A DNA stretch of 64,000 nucleotides from Poronia punctata (GCA_022579005.1 MU401522.1:113624-177623), one strand, 5' to 3'; numbered from the stretch's first letter, positions 1-12,300 are shown. Numbers and translations: made by a program. The notes: a model not told the origin generated them from the sequence alone.

Positions 1-269
1 TTGGACGCCTCGCCTTGTTCATCGTCTGCTTCGCTTATTTCGTCGCCAGTGTCTTCTGATCCGTCGTCGCCGGGCTGGCTGTCTTCGTCATCTTCTTCGA
101 CCGGAGGCTCAGGTGCGCTACGGGCTTTCTTTGTCGGCTCGGCCTCAGCTCTCTTCAGTTTCTTGTTCTTGGGTGCAGGGCTAACAGTGGTTGCTGTAGG
201 TTTAGCAACCGCTTTGGCGCCATCCGCATCCTTGTATTTCCTCTTTTTGGCGTGTTTAGCGGAATCCAT
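1..269 (-). CDS. 5' end of a lysine-rich/acidic, nucleolar-type protein (partial)
   Basis: An open frame starts with ATG at 269 and runs off the left edge, so only about 89 N-terminal residues are visible. They begin MDSAKHAKKRKYK, carry several Lys/Arg clusters resembling nuclear or nucleolar localisation signals (AKKRK, KNKKLKR, TKKAR), and then become strongly acidic with Glu/Asp/Ser/Gly. This basic-then-acidic leader is common in fungal ribosome-biogenesis proteins such as DEAD-box helicases and Utp/Nop factors, but no catalytic domain lies inside the window, so the family cannot be named. The complementary strand is also open here, which I treat as an antisense shadow. The start codon is the first ATG in the frame. 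Confidence 0.6.
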   Translation of the reverse strand, partial: MDSAKHAKKRKYKDADGAKAVAKPTATTVSPAPKNKKLKRAEAEPTKKARSAPEPPVEEDDEDSQPGDDGSEDTGDEISEADDEQGEAS

Positions 270-1262
270 ATTGACTAGCAATGACAAAATACGGTGACGG
301 TGACGGTCGAGGAAGAAACGGATTCGCGTTCACTGTTGCGAGAGGTTTATCGCCGGCGATGGAGGGTGGGATACAGTAGGCTTGGCTGGCCGGATGGAAC
401 TTTTTTCTGGGCCCGAGTTGGGACATCCTTTATCGATATGGTGAGGGAAGGTGGGGGCTTTTTAAGCATGCTTATCGCCGACACCGACATCCACCATCGG
501 GTCAATGGGTAATAATTGGGTTGCTGCCCTTTTCGTTACCACGTCGCAACCAGCTCTATCGTAGTCTAGCATAATTATGTAAATACAACTACATGTACTC
601 ATATTCAAGCTTCAGAAGAGGATGTTATAAAGTAGGTACGATAGGTAGACGCTTGTAGGCCTTCCCCCCCCAGGTCATCCATCCATAGACTTGGGCAGTG
701 GAGAAGAAAACAGTGGAATATGAGCGCTGTCGAGCACCTTGGTATAGAAGTGATCATTCCTTCATGCAGACACTTGCCAGAACAAACGACCATCGAATTA
801 ATTAATATAATATACTGTTGAGACTGTAGTGTTCGGCTAGGTACACGTATCTATGTAGTAGGTATTAAAGAAAACGCCAACGTATTTGACTATCCGTAGT
901 GTTTTATGTGCAAAATGCTCCTCTGACCTTGCCTGACTACGCCGGCGCTCGCCAAGTAATTCTGATATAATAAAAAGGTATGTACAAAACACGGCCACAT
1001 CGCCTCCCACTCATTTGTATTGACGCCTTCCCCCAACCCAGTCTATTGAGGAACATGTGGCCTAAGCCGTATTAACAGGACGAATAGTTACCCACACCTT
1101 CGTATACTTCACAGATACAGTAGTGGGTATGTATATATGCCAGAGTACCGGGGAACTCGGACGACAGAGGCATAACCATAATGAGGTGAATCGAAAAACT
1201 CGCTTGTCTTTGATGGAACATCATTGAGACCAGTTCCAGCTCATGTAGCAGAGTCCATCGGG
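270..1262. other. Intergenic: upstream of the partial gene, downstream of the 1219-aa gene
   Basis: No convincing gene is seen. The segment near 270 should hold the promoter of the leftward partial gene and the segment near 1262 the 3' UTR of the 1219-aa gene. Short open frames here lack recognisable protein features. Confidence 0.6.
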
Positions 1263-4200
1263 TTAAGGATATACGCCTTGCCTCCATCGCTCAACCCTAT
1301 CCATTTGAGCGCCACCTTGAGCTGGACTTGGTGCCCCGTATGCATTAGCATATGCATTTGCCACCGGTGGGACCCAGGTAGACATGGCTCCGCCAGCACG
1401 AAAGGCATTGCCCATTGCGCTAGCATTCGCAGCAGGGCCAGGTATTGGCGAGTTGACGGCGAACCCTCCCACTGCCATACTGTTCCGTGGCTGACCAAGC
1501 CCGCCGCCTGTACCGTCGTTATATCGGCCGGCCATGTAACCACCAGGTTTAGCCAAGTTAGGCGCGCTCAGGTTCGAAGGTATTTGCTGTCGAAGGGCGG
1601 CAAACTTCTGATCCTGCTCTCGTTTGTAGCGGGCGGCTTCTTCTTGCTTTGTTCGTTCAGCGTCAACTCGAGGGTCCACTAAGACTGACTTGCGGTTACG
1701 TTGCCCCAACACATCGGCCATTGAATGCCGCTTGGTCAACTGTGGCGTGCCCCGTCCGCCGTCAAGCTTAGCTCGAGCCATCTCTCGCTCGCGCGCTTCC
1801 CGTTCTGCCTGTAGACGCCGTCGTCGTTGCCCCAAGGTCTCTTCTTCCTCGGTTGGCTGTTCCCCCTCCTTGTGCTTGCCCTTTCCGGCATCCTTGCTCT
1901 CGCCAGCCTCATCCTTGTTCTCGCCAGCCTCATCCTTGTTTTTAAATGCATCTTCGAACTGACTGAGAAGTTCTACGGAGAACGCCGAGCTCACGGGACG
2001 AGGTGGCGGTAGAGGACTGTCGTTTTCACGAGCTCGCAGACGTTTCATGCGTTCGGCCAAAGTCTCGCCCTCTATTTCGTCGCCGTCGGGCGTCTCTGCC
2101 CGGACTTCAAGGTTGGGCTGGGACAAAGACACACTCATGTTAGGGCCGCGGGCCAGCGTCATACGTTGAACCGGTCCCGCCTCCCGTCCATGAAGTCGGT
2201 TTCGGCGAACACTCAAAGGCTCATTATCCTCCATATCACGCTGTTCCATCAAACCAAGCGGGCGATTGACATCTCCTATGGCATTAATCAAGCCGGTGTC
2301 CTGACCCTTGGTCGCAAGCAAAAGAGCGAGTGGGGTCTCTTCATCGTCCTCCTCTGCAGGGTTGGCATTCGGGTCCTCCCAGGCAAGGTTCACCTTTTTA
2401 CTTTGCCGTGTCTTTCGTTCTATCTCCGCAACAGTATCTATCTCCAAAAGAGTCGAGTGCATGCCGTTGGGAAATGCACTGCCGATTGGCCGAGTGCGTT
2501 GCTTCTGCTGTTGCTTCCGCATTTGAAGCTCGGCAAGGAGGGTAGTCGGTGGTCCGTTGTATCTTGGCTCGTCCTCTGCTTCCGCTTCCTCGCCTGACCC
2601 TTCGTCGACAGCGCTCGACAAACCTTGTCTTTCTTCGTCTATGGCACCGGATTCGGCCTTTGCGTTGTCACCAGGGAGACTTGAATGGCGACTGAGAGCA
2701 CTTGGCTTCCTGAAATGGAAGATAGAATTTCGGGTTTTTGGTTCGGCGAGATCTGCGGCGCTTGCACGCTTCATATGGGACTTTCGTTTCTTGTTTGTTC
2801 CGTACACTTCCGCTCCTAATGAGCCAGCAAATTCATGATCAGTGAAGGCTGAAACCGGTGCCGTAGCAGAAGCGTTCAAGATATCATCCAGGGTCGAAGT
2901 CGCAGAACCATCTTTCAACTGAATCGTGGGCGACTGCGATGGCAGTTCGAAATAAGTACTAGCTCGAAGGTGCGGTGGTAAGTTACTGAGGTCGGGAATC
3001 CGGGATTTCCTCTTGTCGTTGTTCACTTTCGGGATTCTAGATTCTCGGTGGTCGCTGTCCGCAACCTGGCCTTCAGATTCATCTACAAGATGGCTCACGT
3101 CTTGGGCATGGTCAGGTGAGTTCCTGGGTGAGTCCTGGGTAGACGCAGGGATTACTGGGGTCGAGTCACCAGCCGGAGCCTCAAACGATTCCAGAAGTGG
3201 CTGAGACTGGTACTCGGGCAGCCATGAAGCAACAGGCTGGCGGTTCGTGCTTGGAAGCGTGCTGAGCATTTCTGATCTCCGATTGTTTCGGACATCCGCC
3301 TTGGGCTTCTTTGAAAGCTTCGGTGGCAGATTGAGCATCATGGGTACCCGTGCCGGATAAAAAAGCATGGTTTCGCCCGATTCAGGATGTTGATAAGATT
3401 GCGGCCGGTCTGTGGGAAGGCCGGTTGGCGGATCGAGTAGAGGCTTAGAAGATTCGGCTTCTTGGTCATTTGCGCCAGTTCGGAAGTCGAAATTTGGCAA
3501 GAACGAGTCCGCCATTGGGGATGCAAAGAGGCTCTTGAAGTGCAGTTCCTCAAAGTCGGCATCAGGAGAGCAGTGGGCACCATCAAAGTCGGCAAACGCT
3601 CGTTCCGCTTGTTCGAATGTGCCGTCTGAGCCAGCAGATGTCCTACGGGTCCCATTGTCATGCGGGTCGTCACGCCGTATGTCTGGCGTGGCGCCATTCC
3701 AGTAATCATGTTCATTCGACGATCCATGATACTCATTAGCATTAGGTGTCAGATCAATGTCATACGACGTAGAGAATCTCAAGTGGTCATCGTTTTCGGG
3801 CACCTCAGCTAGCCTGTCGGCCTCATCCATGGCAGCCGCTGTCAGAGCCGTAGGCTCGATTTCGGCAATATTTGTCAATGCTGGTTTAGTGGCCGAACGT
3901 ATGCTTCGCGTGGAGCTCTTGCCCGGACCATGTCTAGAAAGTGAACTGCTCAACTCAACATCCGGCTTGTGCACACCGGTCGAACCAGATCTGAGGCGGG
4001 TCGTACTTGAACCTACGGTCGAGTTTGGCGACATCACATATCCGGCCGGCGAATAGCCCCCGTAGCGTGCGGCAGTGTTTATTTCCCGTATCGAACTAGC
4101 GATCGAGATCTGTCTAGACATAGGGAACGTCTCAGGCTCGTCAGTCTCGAGTATAGATGTTATACTAGGAGCCAGTATTGATGACCGCCGGCTGTCTGCA

Positions 4201-4922
4201 CGTTTCTGTTCTTCGTGTAAATCTCGAATAGCGCTCTCAATAGATGAAGTCATGGATAGTCTTTCGGCGGTGGCTTCGAGCTGGGCGATGTTACTCGCTT
4301 GAGAGGCAGACCGAGAACCGAGGTCAGGGATTGGGTGACGCAGTGATATACTTTTGGTCGAAGCTGTCCGTACTATGGGTTTCGGTTTTACCACAATCGG
4401 TTGTTGGGTAATCTGGGCCGGGAACGATTCTTCTGTCGGATTTCTAGCAGATCTTGGCGACACAGCTGAGCCTGAGCCGGGAAGGGGGTTGTTTTCGGTA
4501 GCATTTGGGCTGCGGTCGAAACTGGAGGCTGGTGCGGAGCTTGTATTCGCAGATTGGTTGGATTTGTGGTTGGATGGCGTGTCGGGCACTCGGGCACTGT
4601 ATAAGACGGAATCCAAGGGAGGGGACAGCGGCGCATGGCCAGATAATACAGGGTGCTTGGCTGTTGGGACTGTGACTGAGACGGATGTAGTCCGGGTATG
4701 TTCTTGTTTCTCCGGGGTCCCTTGGCCGTTTTCTCCATCAGGTGCGTCAAACTCGCTATGCATGGACAGGGGAGTGAAGCTCGATTCGAACGCAGGAAGG
4801 AAAGGCATGGGTGACGACGAAGGAGCCGGCGACAGGGACTCAGATGGCGACCGAACGCCAGTCTTGTCGGGGGCGTTATCGGGTCGAATGTCGTCGCTAT
4901 CCAAGGCGGCAGCGGCCGCCAT
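1263..4922 (-). CDS. Large disordered fungal protein, 1219 aa, function unknown
   Basis: A single uninterrupted frame runs from ATG at 4922 to TAA at 1263. The frame extends three codons upstream only to a GTG, so the ATG (MAAAAALDSDD) is preferred. I do not recognise a catalytic domain. The protein is Ser/Pro/Glu-rich and probably disordered, with basic Ser-rich patches that would suit phosphorylation. The C-terminal third is more ordered: an ETPLALLLATKGQD block near residues 865-880, and three degenerate copies of a charged motif of the form E-[TP]-L-x-x-R-x-[NKR]-R-L-x-x-R-E near 897-910, 949-965 and 1024-1043. Between the last two lies a small tandem repeat of KDEAGE units encoded by a 21-bp DNA repeat around 1905-1945. 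The end is Gly/Ala/Asn-rich. A scaffold or cortical adaptor role is possible but is only a guess. Confidence 0.85.
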   Translation of the reverse strand: MAAAAALDSDDIRPDNAPDKTGVRSPSESLSPAPSSSPMPFLPAFESSFTPLSMHSEFDAPDGENGQGTPEKQEHTRTTSVSVTVPTAKHPVLSGHAPLSPPLDSVLYSARVPDTPSNHKSNQSANTSSAPASSFDRSPNATENNPLPGSGSAVSPRSARNPTEESFPAQITQQPIVVKPKPIVRTASTKSISLRHPIPDLGSRSASQASNIAQLEATAERLSMTSSIESAIRDLHEEQKRADSRRSSILAPSITSILETDEPETFPMSRQISIASSIREINTAARYGGYSPAGYVMSPNSTVGSSTTRLRSGSTGVHKPDVELSSSLSRHGPGKSSTRSIRSATKPALTNIAEIEPTALTAAAMDEADRLAEVPENDDHLRFSTSYDIDLTPNANEYHGSSNEHDYWNGATPDIRRDDPHDNGTRRTSAGSDGTFEQAERAFADFDGAHCSPDADFEELHFKSLFASPMADSFLPNFDFRTGANDQEAESSKPLLDPPTGLPTDRPQSYQHPESGETMLFYPARVPMMLNLPPKLSKKPKADVRNNRRSEMLSTLPSTNRQPVASWLPEYQSQPLLESFEAPAGDSTPVIPASTQDSPRNSPDHAQDVSHLVDESEGQVADSDHRESRIPKVNNDKRKSRIPDLSNLPPHLRASTYFELPSQSPTIQLKDGSATSTLDDILNASATAPVSAFTDHEFAGSLGAEVYGTNKKRKSHMKRASAADLAEPKTRNSIFHFRKPSALSRHSSLPGDNAKAESGAIDEERQGLSSAVDEGSGEEAEAEDEPRYNGPPTTLLAELQMRKQQQKQRTRPIGSAFPNGMHSTLLEIDTVAEIERKTRQSKKVNLAWEDPNANPAEEDDEETPLALLLATKGQDTGLINAIGDVNRPLGLMEQRDMEDNEPLSVRRNRLHGREAGPVQRMTLARGPNMSVSLSQPNLEVRAETPDGDEIEGETLAERMKRLRARENDSPLPPPRPVSSAFSVELLSQFEDAFKNKDEAGENKDEAGESKDAGKGKHKEGEQPTEEEETLGQRRRRLQAEREAREREMARAKLDGGRGTPQLTKRHSMADVLGQRNRKSVLVDPRVDAERTKQEEAARYKREQDQKFAALRQQIPSNLSAPNLAKPGGYMAGRYNDGTGGGLGQPRNSMAVGGFAVNSPIPGPAANASAMGNAFRAGGAMSTWVPPVANAYANAYGAPSPAQGGAQMDRVERWRQGVYP

Positions 4923-6765
4923 CTTCACCTACTGTGATTGGTGACACGTATGTATGCGATTATATGTCCAAGGTGCAGTTGGAACAGGAACTGGCCTGGA
5001 TATTTTCTAGCCTTTGTGGTTTGTGTATGGGCGTGTATAAGTGTCGGCAATATCGTCCTAGGCTGGTGGGCTAACTCTTGACCGAAGTCAAGACCAAGGC
5101 TCAAGCGCGTCGGGAAGATAAGGGGTATGTCTTATTAATGTCGTGCAACAGCGTAAAGGTTTACGACAGAGGGATATCAACTCTGGTTATTGAGGGACCG
5201 TTGTGCATGGAATATGCAAGCACTGTCGGTATATATGCGACATGGGCTGCACCGTGCAACCACCAACAAATCAGTTGCAAGTACAAAGTGTGCCGATAAG
5301 CAATCTGATCGATGGACAAAATCGAAATGTTGATGGCGAGGGCATGATCCAGACAAGCTTATCAATCAAATATTCCAAGAAGAACTCAAAGGACTACAAC
5401 TGTAGGCATAAAGTTTTGGGACAAGATAACAACTGCTTTCGGGTCCAGGATTTTCAACAGCGCGAGCAAAGACCGTGGTTTAGGTAATACTTGTAGTATT
5501 ACCAAGAGATGGATTTTGTTGATTGGTGTGAGAGGGAACAGCGCAAGAAGGAGAGTTTCAGGTACCTACCTTCTGGGTGGTACCTGAGTATATGGATTCT
5601 AGACCGCAGCGTACAGGATATTCTAGACCTAGTAAAATGTTACCTATGTCGGTAGACTACCTACATGCAGTACATAATGTTGATAATCTCGGTACGTCGG
5701 CAGGTACAGCCACAAGTATAGTGAAAACTGGGGATACTGCAAACCCTACCATACAATACAACAACAATAGGTACTGTGATGTGGTACATCAATAACAATA
5801 GGTACTACATTACCTACTAAGGTAACCTAGCAGACAATGCAGGTATCTACTACTATACATGTTTAACCTGGAGGCCATAGCAAATGGTATCAAATCATAA
5901 CGTCCAACCACTAGATCAATTTGGCTTTATGGCAATCAAACCTTTGTTGTAGATATCTTTATCGTAAAACAACCCTCTGCCACTGGCCTATGGGATCTTG
6001 ACATGGGAAGAGGTCTCCCAAGTTTAACCAGGGCTGCCAGGTATTGGGCTAACTTGTCTTGGCATTATACTAAACTTGGATAACTTGGCCCCTTGTATCG
6101 GGCATTCTGGCTTCACATGCACCATGACATTTTATTAGCAAGGGTGTTTCGGGAGCCAGCAAAAGGACTGCCTATAGAGGTGTAGTGCACACTACCAATT
6201 GTTATGCTTTCCGCAACAAGCTCACGACAATTTTAGAAAAAAGGAAATTAGGTAGCGTGCCGGTTAACTAGGTGGGCCAAAATGTCTTCCGTCACAAAAC
6301 TTACAGACTCTAATTTGCTAAACTAGCCAGATAAATTGGATTTCGGTTGGCAAGTCACACGTGTATCACATTCTAATAGATCACCGCATCCCACAGCAAA
6401 CAGCCTTATCCCTATCTTACCGCAACAAATAAATTTTCCTCTCGGGCAACAGATTGATTTGGCCATAATCGAGTACGAGAACGCGTCTGTGTATAACAGA
6501 GAGACGGCTGGGCCAAGTGTGTAACATTATCCAGGTATTACACACACAAGTGGCTTGGTGATATATTTCCTCTACACTCGTAGGCTTTTATTTTAAATTT
6601 ACGCCTCAATCAGACTTGGCAGTAATAAGTACTTGTAGACTCCTCCATACTCGTTCCTATCTTAACAAGATTGCTACAATATGTGCTAGTGATCCTGCAT
6701 GTGGTAGGGTAGGAGCTGCTGTAGGTTTGAACAATAGGTTGGTTAGGTAAGTTTATTATTTATGT
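4923..6765. other. Gene-free region between the 1219-aa gene and AT island 1
   Basis: This stretch should contain the promoter of the leftward 1219-aa gene. Around 5480-5850 it is rich in short TAGGTA/TACCTA and GTAGTA-type words that recur in other intergenic regions of the window (for example near 13635, 17020 and 50320). No open frame with protein-like composition is seen. Base composition falls towards AT near 6700. Confidence 0.6.
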
Positions 6766-6944
6766 TATAGTAGGAAGGAAGGATATAGGAAAAGGATAGT
6801 TAGGTATAACATTAGGTATATTAGGTATTATAGTTAACATAGACTAATGTTTAAAAAGAAAAGGAATCTTATCTAATATAGGGGTAGGACGTATTTTTTA
6901 TATAGGTTTAATAAAGGTACCTTGTACTTTTGTTATTATAATTA
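6766..6944 (+). repeat. 180-bp direct repeat, copy A (LTR-like)
   Basis: This segment matches 9391-9571 in the same orientation. Shared anchors include ATTATAGTTAACATA and GGTACCTTGTAC. The substitutions I noticed are transitions (G/A or C/T), as expected if both copies were mutated independently by RIP. The copy keeps more G (for example runs of GGAAGG and GGGG) than the adjacent island. It lies at the left border of the island. It could be a long terminal repeat or the end of a repeated element; no clear TG...CA ends were identified. Confidence 0.7.
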
Positions 6945-9390
6945 TTCCCCTCTTTTACTATACTTAACTATAAGTATGTTAATAGTATTATTTTAAGTAT
7001 ATGTAGTTTAGCTATAACTTCTAATTAACTTAACTAATTAAATTGTTTAGTACCTAAGTACTTAGGTACTTTTTAATTAAACTATAAGTATTAAAGTTAG
7101 GTTTGTTATAAGCGTGTTTTATAGTTAGTTTAAACATGTACTAATATACTTTTATATCTTACTAACACTTATACTAACTTTTTTATTTTTTATTTTTAAT
7201 ATTTTTACTATTACTATTATTTTAATTTTATTTTTTATTTTTTATAACTTTTTTTTTTTTATATTTATTAATACTTATTTTACCTTTTTTTTGCCTTTTT
7301 TCTTTTTTGTTTTATATTTAATTTAATATAATGTTAGCTTTTGCTGCAAATTTTATAATTTACTATAAAAAAAATAATAAAAATAAAAGTTAACATAAAG
7401 GTAATAAAGGTAAAGGTAATGCTAGCTAAGGTAATATAGGTAGTGTAGCTAGTATAGCTAGTAAACGTGCTTATAGTAAGCGCTATAAACTTTGTAGCCT
7501 GTATAAGCAAAGTACTAAAGTGTACAACTAAAAATATAGTACTTATAATAGCTAAAAAATTGTTTTAATTTTAAATGCTTGCTAGCTTTATTTTAGTTAT
7601 ATAATATATAATTTTTAGCTAAATAAAGGTTTGCTACTTTATATAGTATGCATTTATAAAAATCTTAATGCTTTTTTTTGCAAAACTTGTTAAAAAGCTT
7701 ATAATATATATAAGCTTATATGCTAATTTATACTTTTTTATATACGTTTTACTAACTTTTAATATTTTATTTTTTTTAGTTGCTAAAAATATTGTAATTT
7801 AATATAATTTAAGTTATTAAGTTATTAAAGTAGTTTAAAGCCGCTTTTATTTTTACTTGCACTACTTTAAATAATTTTTAAAGCTTAGCTATTGCTAATA
7901 AAAATAGTACTATATTTTAAAATAGTTTAGTATTATTTTATAATAAAATTATAAAGGCCTAGTTTTGCCTTTGTATTACTTTTTGCTATATAGTTTTAAC
8001 GTATTAATTTATATATAATTTAACTAGCAAAAAAAGTTTAAGCAAAAAAAATATAGTTTTATATAGCTAGCATTGTTTTTAAACTAAAACTTTGCTTTAA
8101 AGTTTAGTTAAACAACTTGCTATTAATGCTATAAGTTTTTTAATTTATATATATTTTAAACTTGTTTTTAATAATTTTAAAGTTTTAATTTACGTTATTA
8201 GTATTTTTATACTACTTTTTTTTATTTTTAACTAATAAAAATAAAGTTTTTAGCTTAGTTTTTAGCTATTAGCTTGTTTATTAAAAAATTAAAAAAAGCT
8301 ATAACTAAAAAGCACAGCGCTAAATTATAGCAATAAATTATTATACTAAAAGAAAATAATAATATTTTTATTTTTAATTAGTTATAGTTTTATAGTATTT
8401 TTAAATATTATTTAAAAGCTTTAAATTATTAGTAGTTTAGCTTTTTTAGCTAAAGTTAATTTAATTTTGCTATTATTGTTAATTTTTATTATTATTTTAT
8501 AATATAATTTAATTATTGCTAACTAGTAAATATAATTTCTTTTTTTTTTTAAAAAGTTAACTAAATAATACTAGCACTTAATTTATATTTAAATTAATAA
8601 TGTTGCATTAGGTAATTAGCCTAAATTTGCATAGTCTTTTTAACTTATAACTTTTGTTATTTTATTTAGCATTGCAGATTTTCTTTTTAAATCTTTTAAA
8701 AATATAGCTTAAAAACTACAATAAAAATAATTTAAAGCACCCCTTTAATAGTATATATTAAAGTACCTTTTTAAACTATATTTTTTTATATAGAAAATCT
8801 GGTTTAAAACAGGTTTAAAAGCTTATTAAATCTGCTTTAAAAAGCATACTTATATATTAAACATTATAACATTTTTTTTTAAAAACCTTTTAAAGTTATA
8901 CTTTTTAAAGTATTTTAAAACAATAATCTTTAATTTTGCATAAGTATTATACCTATATAAATAAAAACATAATATAAAATTATTAAATTTTTATTTATAA
9001 CATAGCTTTTTGCTAATAATAATTAAAAAAGATCTGGCTATACTTTAATGCTTTTTTAAACTTTAATTAAATATAATATAAGTGCTTTAAAAGTAAGTAA
9101 ATAAGTAGCGTTGTTATAATATAATTATATAAGTAAGTAATTACTTTATATAAATAAAGTATAAATATTTTATATAATTAAATAGATATTATATTATTAA
9201 TAATGTATAAAGCAATACCTATTAAAGTTATTTAATTTAATAAAGTAGCAAAGATTATAAAAGCTATATAGTATATAAGCAAATAGTATTTAGAACGTAT
9301 ATAATTTTTATATAAAAAGATTACTAACTATATAAGTATTAATATTTTAATATTTATTATAAGTAACTATTAAAAAAACATTAAAATTAT

Positions 9391-9571
9391 TATAGTAAAA
9401 AGGAAAAATATAAGGAAAAGATAGTTAAGTATAATATTAAGTATATTAAGTATTATAGTTAACATAAACTAATGTCTAAAAAGAAAAGAAATCCTATTTA
9501 ATATAGAGGTAAGACGTATTCTTTATATAGGTCCAATAGAGGTACCTTGTACCTCTGTTATCACAATCTAC
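9391..9571 (+). repeat. 180-bp direct repeat, copy B (LTR-like)
   Basis: Second copy of the repeat at 6766-6944, 2.6 kb downstream in direct orientation. It retains C where copy A has T in several places (for example GGTCCAATAGAGG against GGTTTAATAAAGG) and the reverse elsewhere, so neither is a derivative of the other's mutated state. If the pair are LTRs, the enclosed element would be about 2.8 kb and probably defective or non-autonomous. Confidence 0.7.
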
Positions 9572-11639
9572 GTATATAAGTATTAGGGCTAGTTTAGCTA
9601 GAAAAAGTTCTTAAAAATTTTGCTATAATAATATATTTGTATTTATATTTACTAGCTAAATATAGCTAAAGCGCAATACTAAAAATCTTTATACTAAAAC
9701 GTATTAAAATTTTTAACGCTTGCTAAATTAGGCTAGATGCTAAAATAAATTTTTGTTTTTTTTACTTTAGTAATAAAAAAAAATTTAAATTTTATAGTAA
9801 TCTACACCTATTTCTAGTATAGTTAGCATTATAAATATAAACATTATAGCTTATATTGCTATTACTATGCTATTTTATAAAATTATTTCCTTTATATAAC
9901 TTAGCTTTAGCTTTAGCTTTTTGCTTAGTTTACTTAATACTTTAAGCAGCAATAATGTTAAAAAAAGTTAGCTAGTTATATATTAAAGTATTAGTAATAG
10001 TTAAATAAAAAGTAAGCTAAAATATAAAGCGTTTTATTAGCATATTGCTTATTATAAATAAGCTTACTAATATACTATTTACATTTTTAAGTATACGCTT
10101 AAAATTAGGTTAACATAGCATTATACTTGCTAAAATTATATATATATAATTTAAATTTACTATTTTAAATAAAATTACTTTTTACTATTAAAAAACAATA
10201 TAATTAGTTTAATAAAGTAATAGTTTTTTTTATACTTTTAATATACTAAGCTAAACGTGCTAGCTTTATTATATATGCAAAGCTAGATATTAACAATAAA
10301 TAAAGCTAAATAGCTATTTAAAACTTTATAAAAAGTAAGTTTTATAATAAAAGCTTATATATACTAGTATATAGTTTTATTAACGCTATTTTAAAAGCAA
10401 AATACTTTTTTAAACAAGCTATATTTAATATATATTAACGCTTTATAAATTTTAAATACTTTAGTATATGCTTTAAAATAAGTAATAAAAGCAAATTTAT
10501 TACTAGTAAAGCACTATAAACTTATTATTTTAATACTAAAGGTAATAAAAGTAATAGTTAGCTTTAAACAAAAAGCATATTATTATAAGCTTAGTATAAA
10601 AAAGCTTATTTAAAAAATATAGCTATTAATAAAGTAGCTATAGTAGTACGTTAATACTATAAAGCTATAATAGTTTTTTATATACTACTTATTTATAAAC
10701 TTAATTTTATTTTTAAAATATTTTTTAGCTTATAGCTTTATTTAGCAAGTACGCTTTAGCTACTACTAAAAGCAGCACAAAATATATTAGCAACCTTAAT
10801 ACTTACTAAGTTAAAAGCTGCTAAATAGCATAAAAAAACACTTAATACTACGTTAAAAAAATAATAATTATATTAAAACAGCTTAAAAAAATAATAGCTT
10901 TATTAGTAACTATTTTAGTTGCTAAAAAAAAAATAAAAATAATATATAAGTATATTTTAAAGCTTTAAGTTAGCAAAAAAAGCTTTAAAAGCGTTTAAGC
11001 AGCATTATATAACGCTTATTACTTTAAAAAAGTATAAAAATTTTATAAAGCTTAAAATAATAAAGGCCTTTACTACTAATATTACTAACTAATAAAGTAA
11101 TATTTTAATAAAAGTATATAAAAAACTAAGTAAATCTACTAAGTATAGTAATTATTTACTTTTAAAAATCTTATAAATAGTTAAATTATGCTTATTTTAT
11201 ATATAAAAATTATATAGCTAAAAATGCTTAAATTTTAATATAAATTTTTTCTTTTAACTTTATTATAAATCTTTATAATACTTATGCTAAAAGCTTTAAC
11301 TAATATAATAGCAATATTTTTTTTATATTTTACTTACTAATTTATTTTAAAATAAGTTTATATTTTCTTTGCTAGTAATGTTTTTAAGCTTTTTAAACAT
11401 ATTGCTATTTACGGCCTTTTGCTTTTAAAGCAGCGCAAACAAAGTTATTATAGTTTGTTTTTTTTAAATTTATTTTAAATTTTTTAATACCTTATTAAAC
11501 GCTTTATTTTTAGTATACTTTTATTAGTTATTTTGTTTTATTAATAAAAGCTTATAATATATAAAAGTAATAAAGTTATAAAAAGCAATAATAGCATAAG
11601 CAATAAAGGTTTATTTTTTAAAAGTATATTTTACTATAA

Positions 11640-12300
11640 AGATTTAAATAATTTTAAAGCATTGTTTTAATATTTTAAAAGCTTTTTTAACGCTAATTTA
11701 AAACAAACTATGCTAAAGGTTAAAAAGCTTTTTTTTAAAATTAAAACGCTTTTTTATAGCACTTTATTTTTTAAAATAGTAATAAATGCCTAGGTATAAG
11801 CAAAAATACTTTTTTTTTTAGCTAAATCTAGCATTTGCTAAATAATATTTTTTTTTAAGTACTATAAGCCTTTTATAAACTTTTGCAAAATTTAATGCTT
11901 TTTTATTATATATTAAGCTTTTAAGCTTATTATAAGCGTATATAAAAATGCTATTTAAGCTAACAATTGCTAATATTAATATTAAAAAGTAGCTTTTTTA
12001 ATACTAATATACTTTTTATAACGTAGCTAGTATATAAGTATATAATAAAGTGCTATTAATAAAGCTTATATAATTATTAAAATATAAGTATATTTTATAA
12101 TTAATAGCAATTTTTATAGCAACTTTAATTATATTTATAAGCTATATAAAATAATTAAAAAGCAAAAGTATTATATTTAAAATGTTATTAAAAGCTTTAT
12201 AAATAGTTAAAATTAAATGCTTTTAAGTAAGCCCTGCTTACTTTTAAGTAGTATTTTGCTTATAAATATATAAAAAAATTATTAATTTTTAGTAAATATT
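11640..12300 (-). mobile_element. Degenerate transposon segment, inverted copy of 51700-52390
   Basis: The reverse complement of this stretch aligns by eye with 51700-52390 in island 2. The clearest stretch is 11641-11872 against 52164-52390, sharing a near-identical run that starts CTTATAGTACTTAAAAAAAA. Most differences are transitions. Both copies are too decayed to give a protein. Read on the minus strand, one frame has stops mainly at TAA/TAG that could once have been Trp or Gln codons, so a transposase is possible but not shown. The homology appears to extend beyond these limits with lower clarity. Confidence 0.7.

Noticed and set aside
4354..4944. 196-codon frame on the plus strand
   Set aside because: It lies wholly antisense to the 1219-aa gene, is low in protein-like motifs, and is explained by the GC-rich codon pattern of the other strand.
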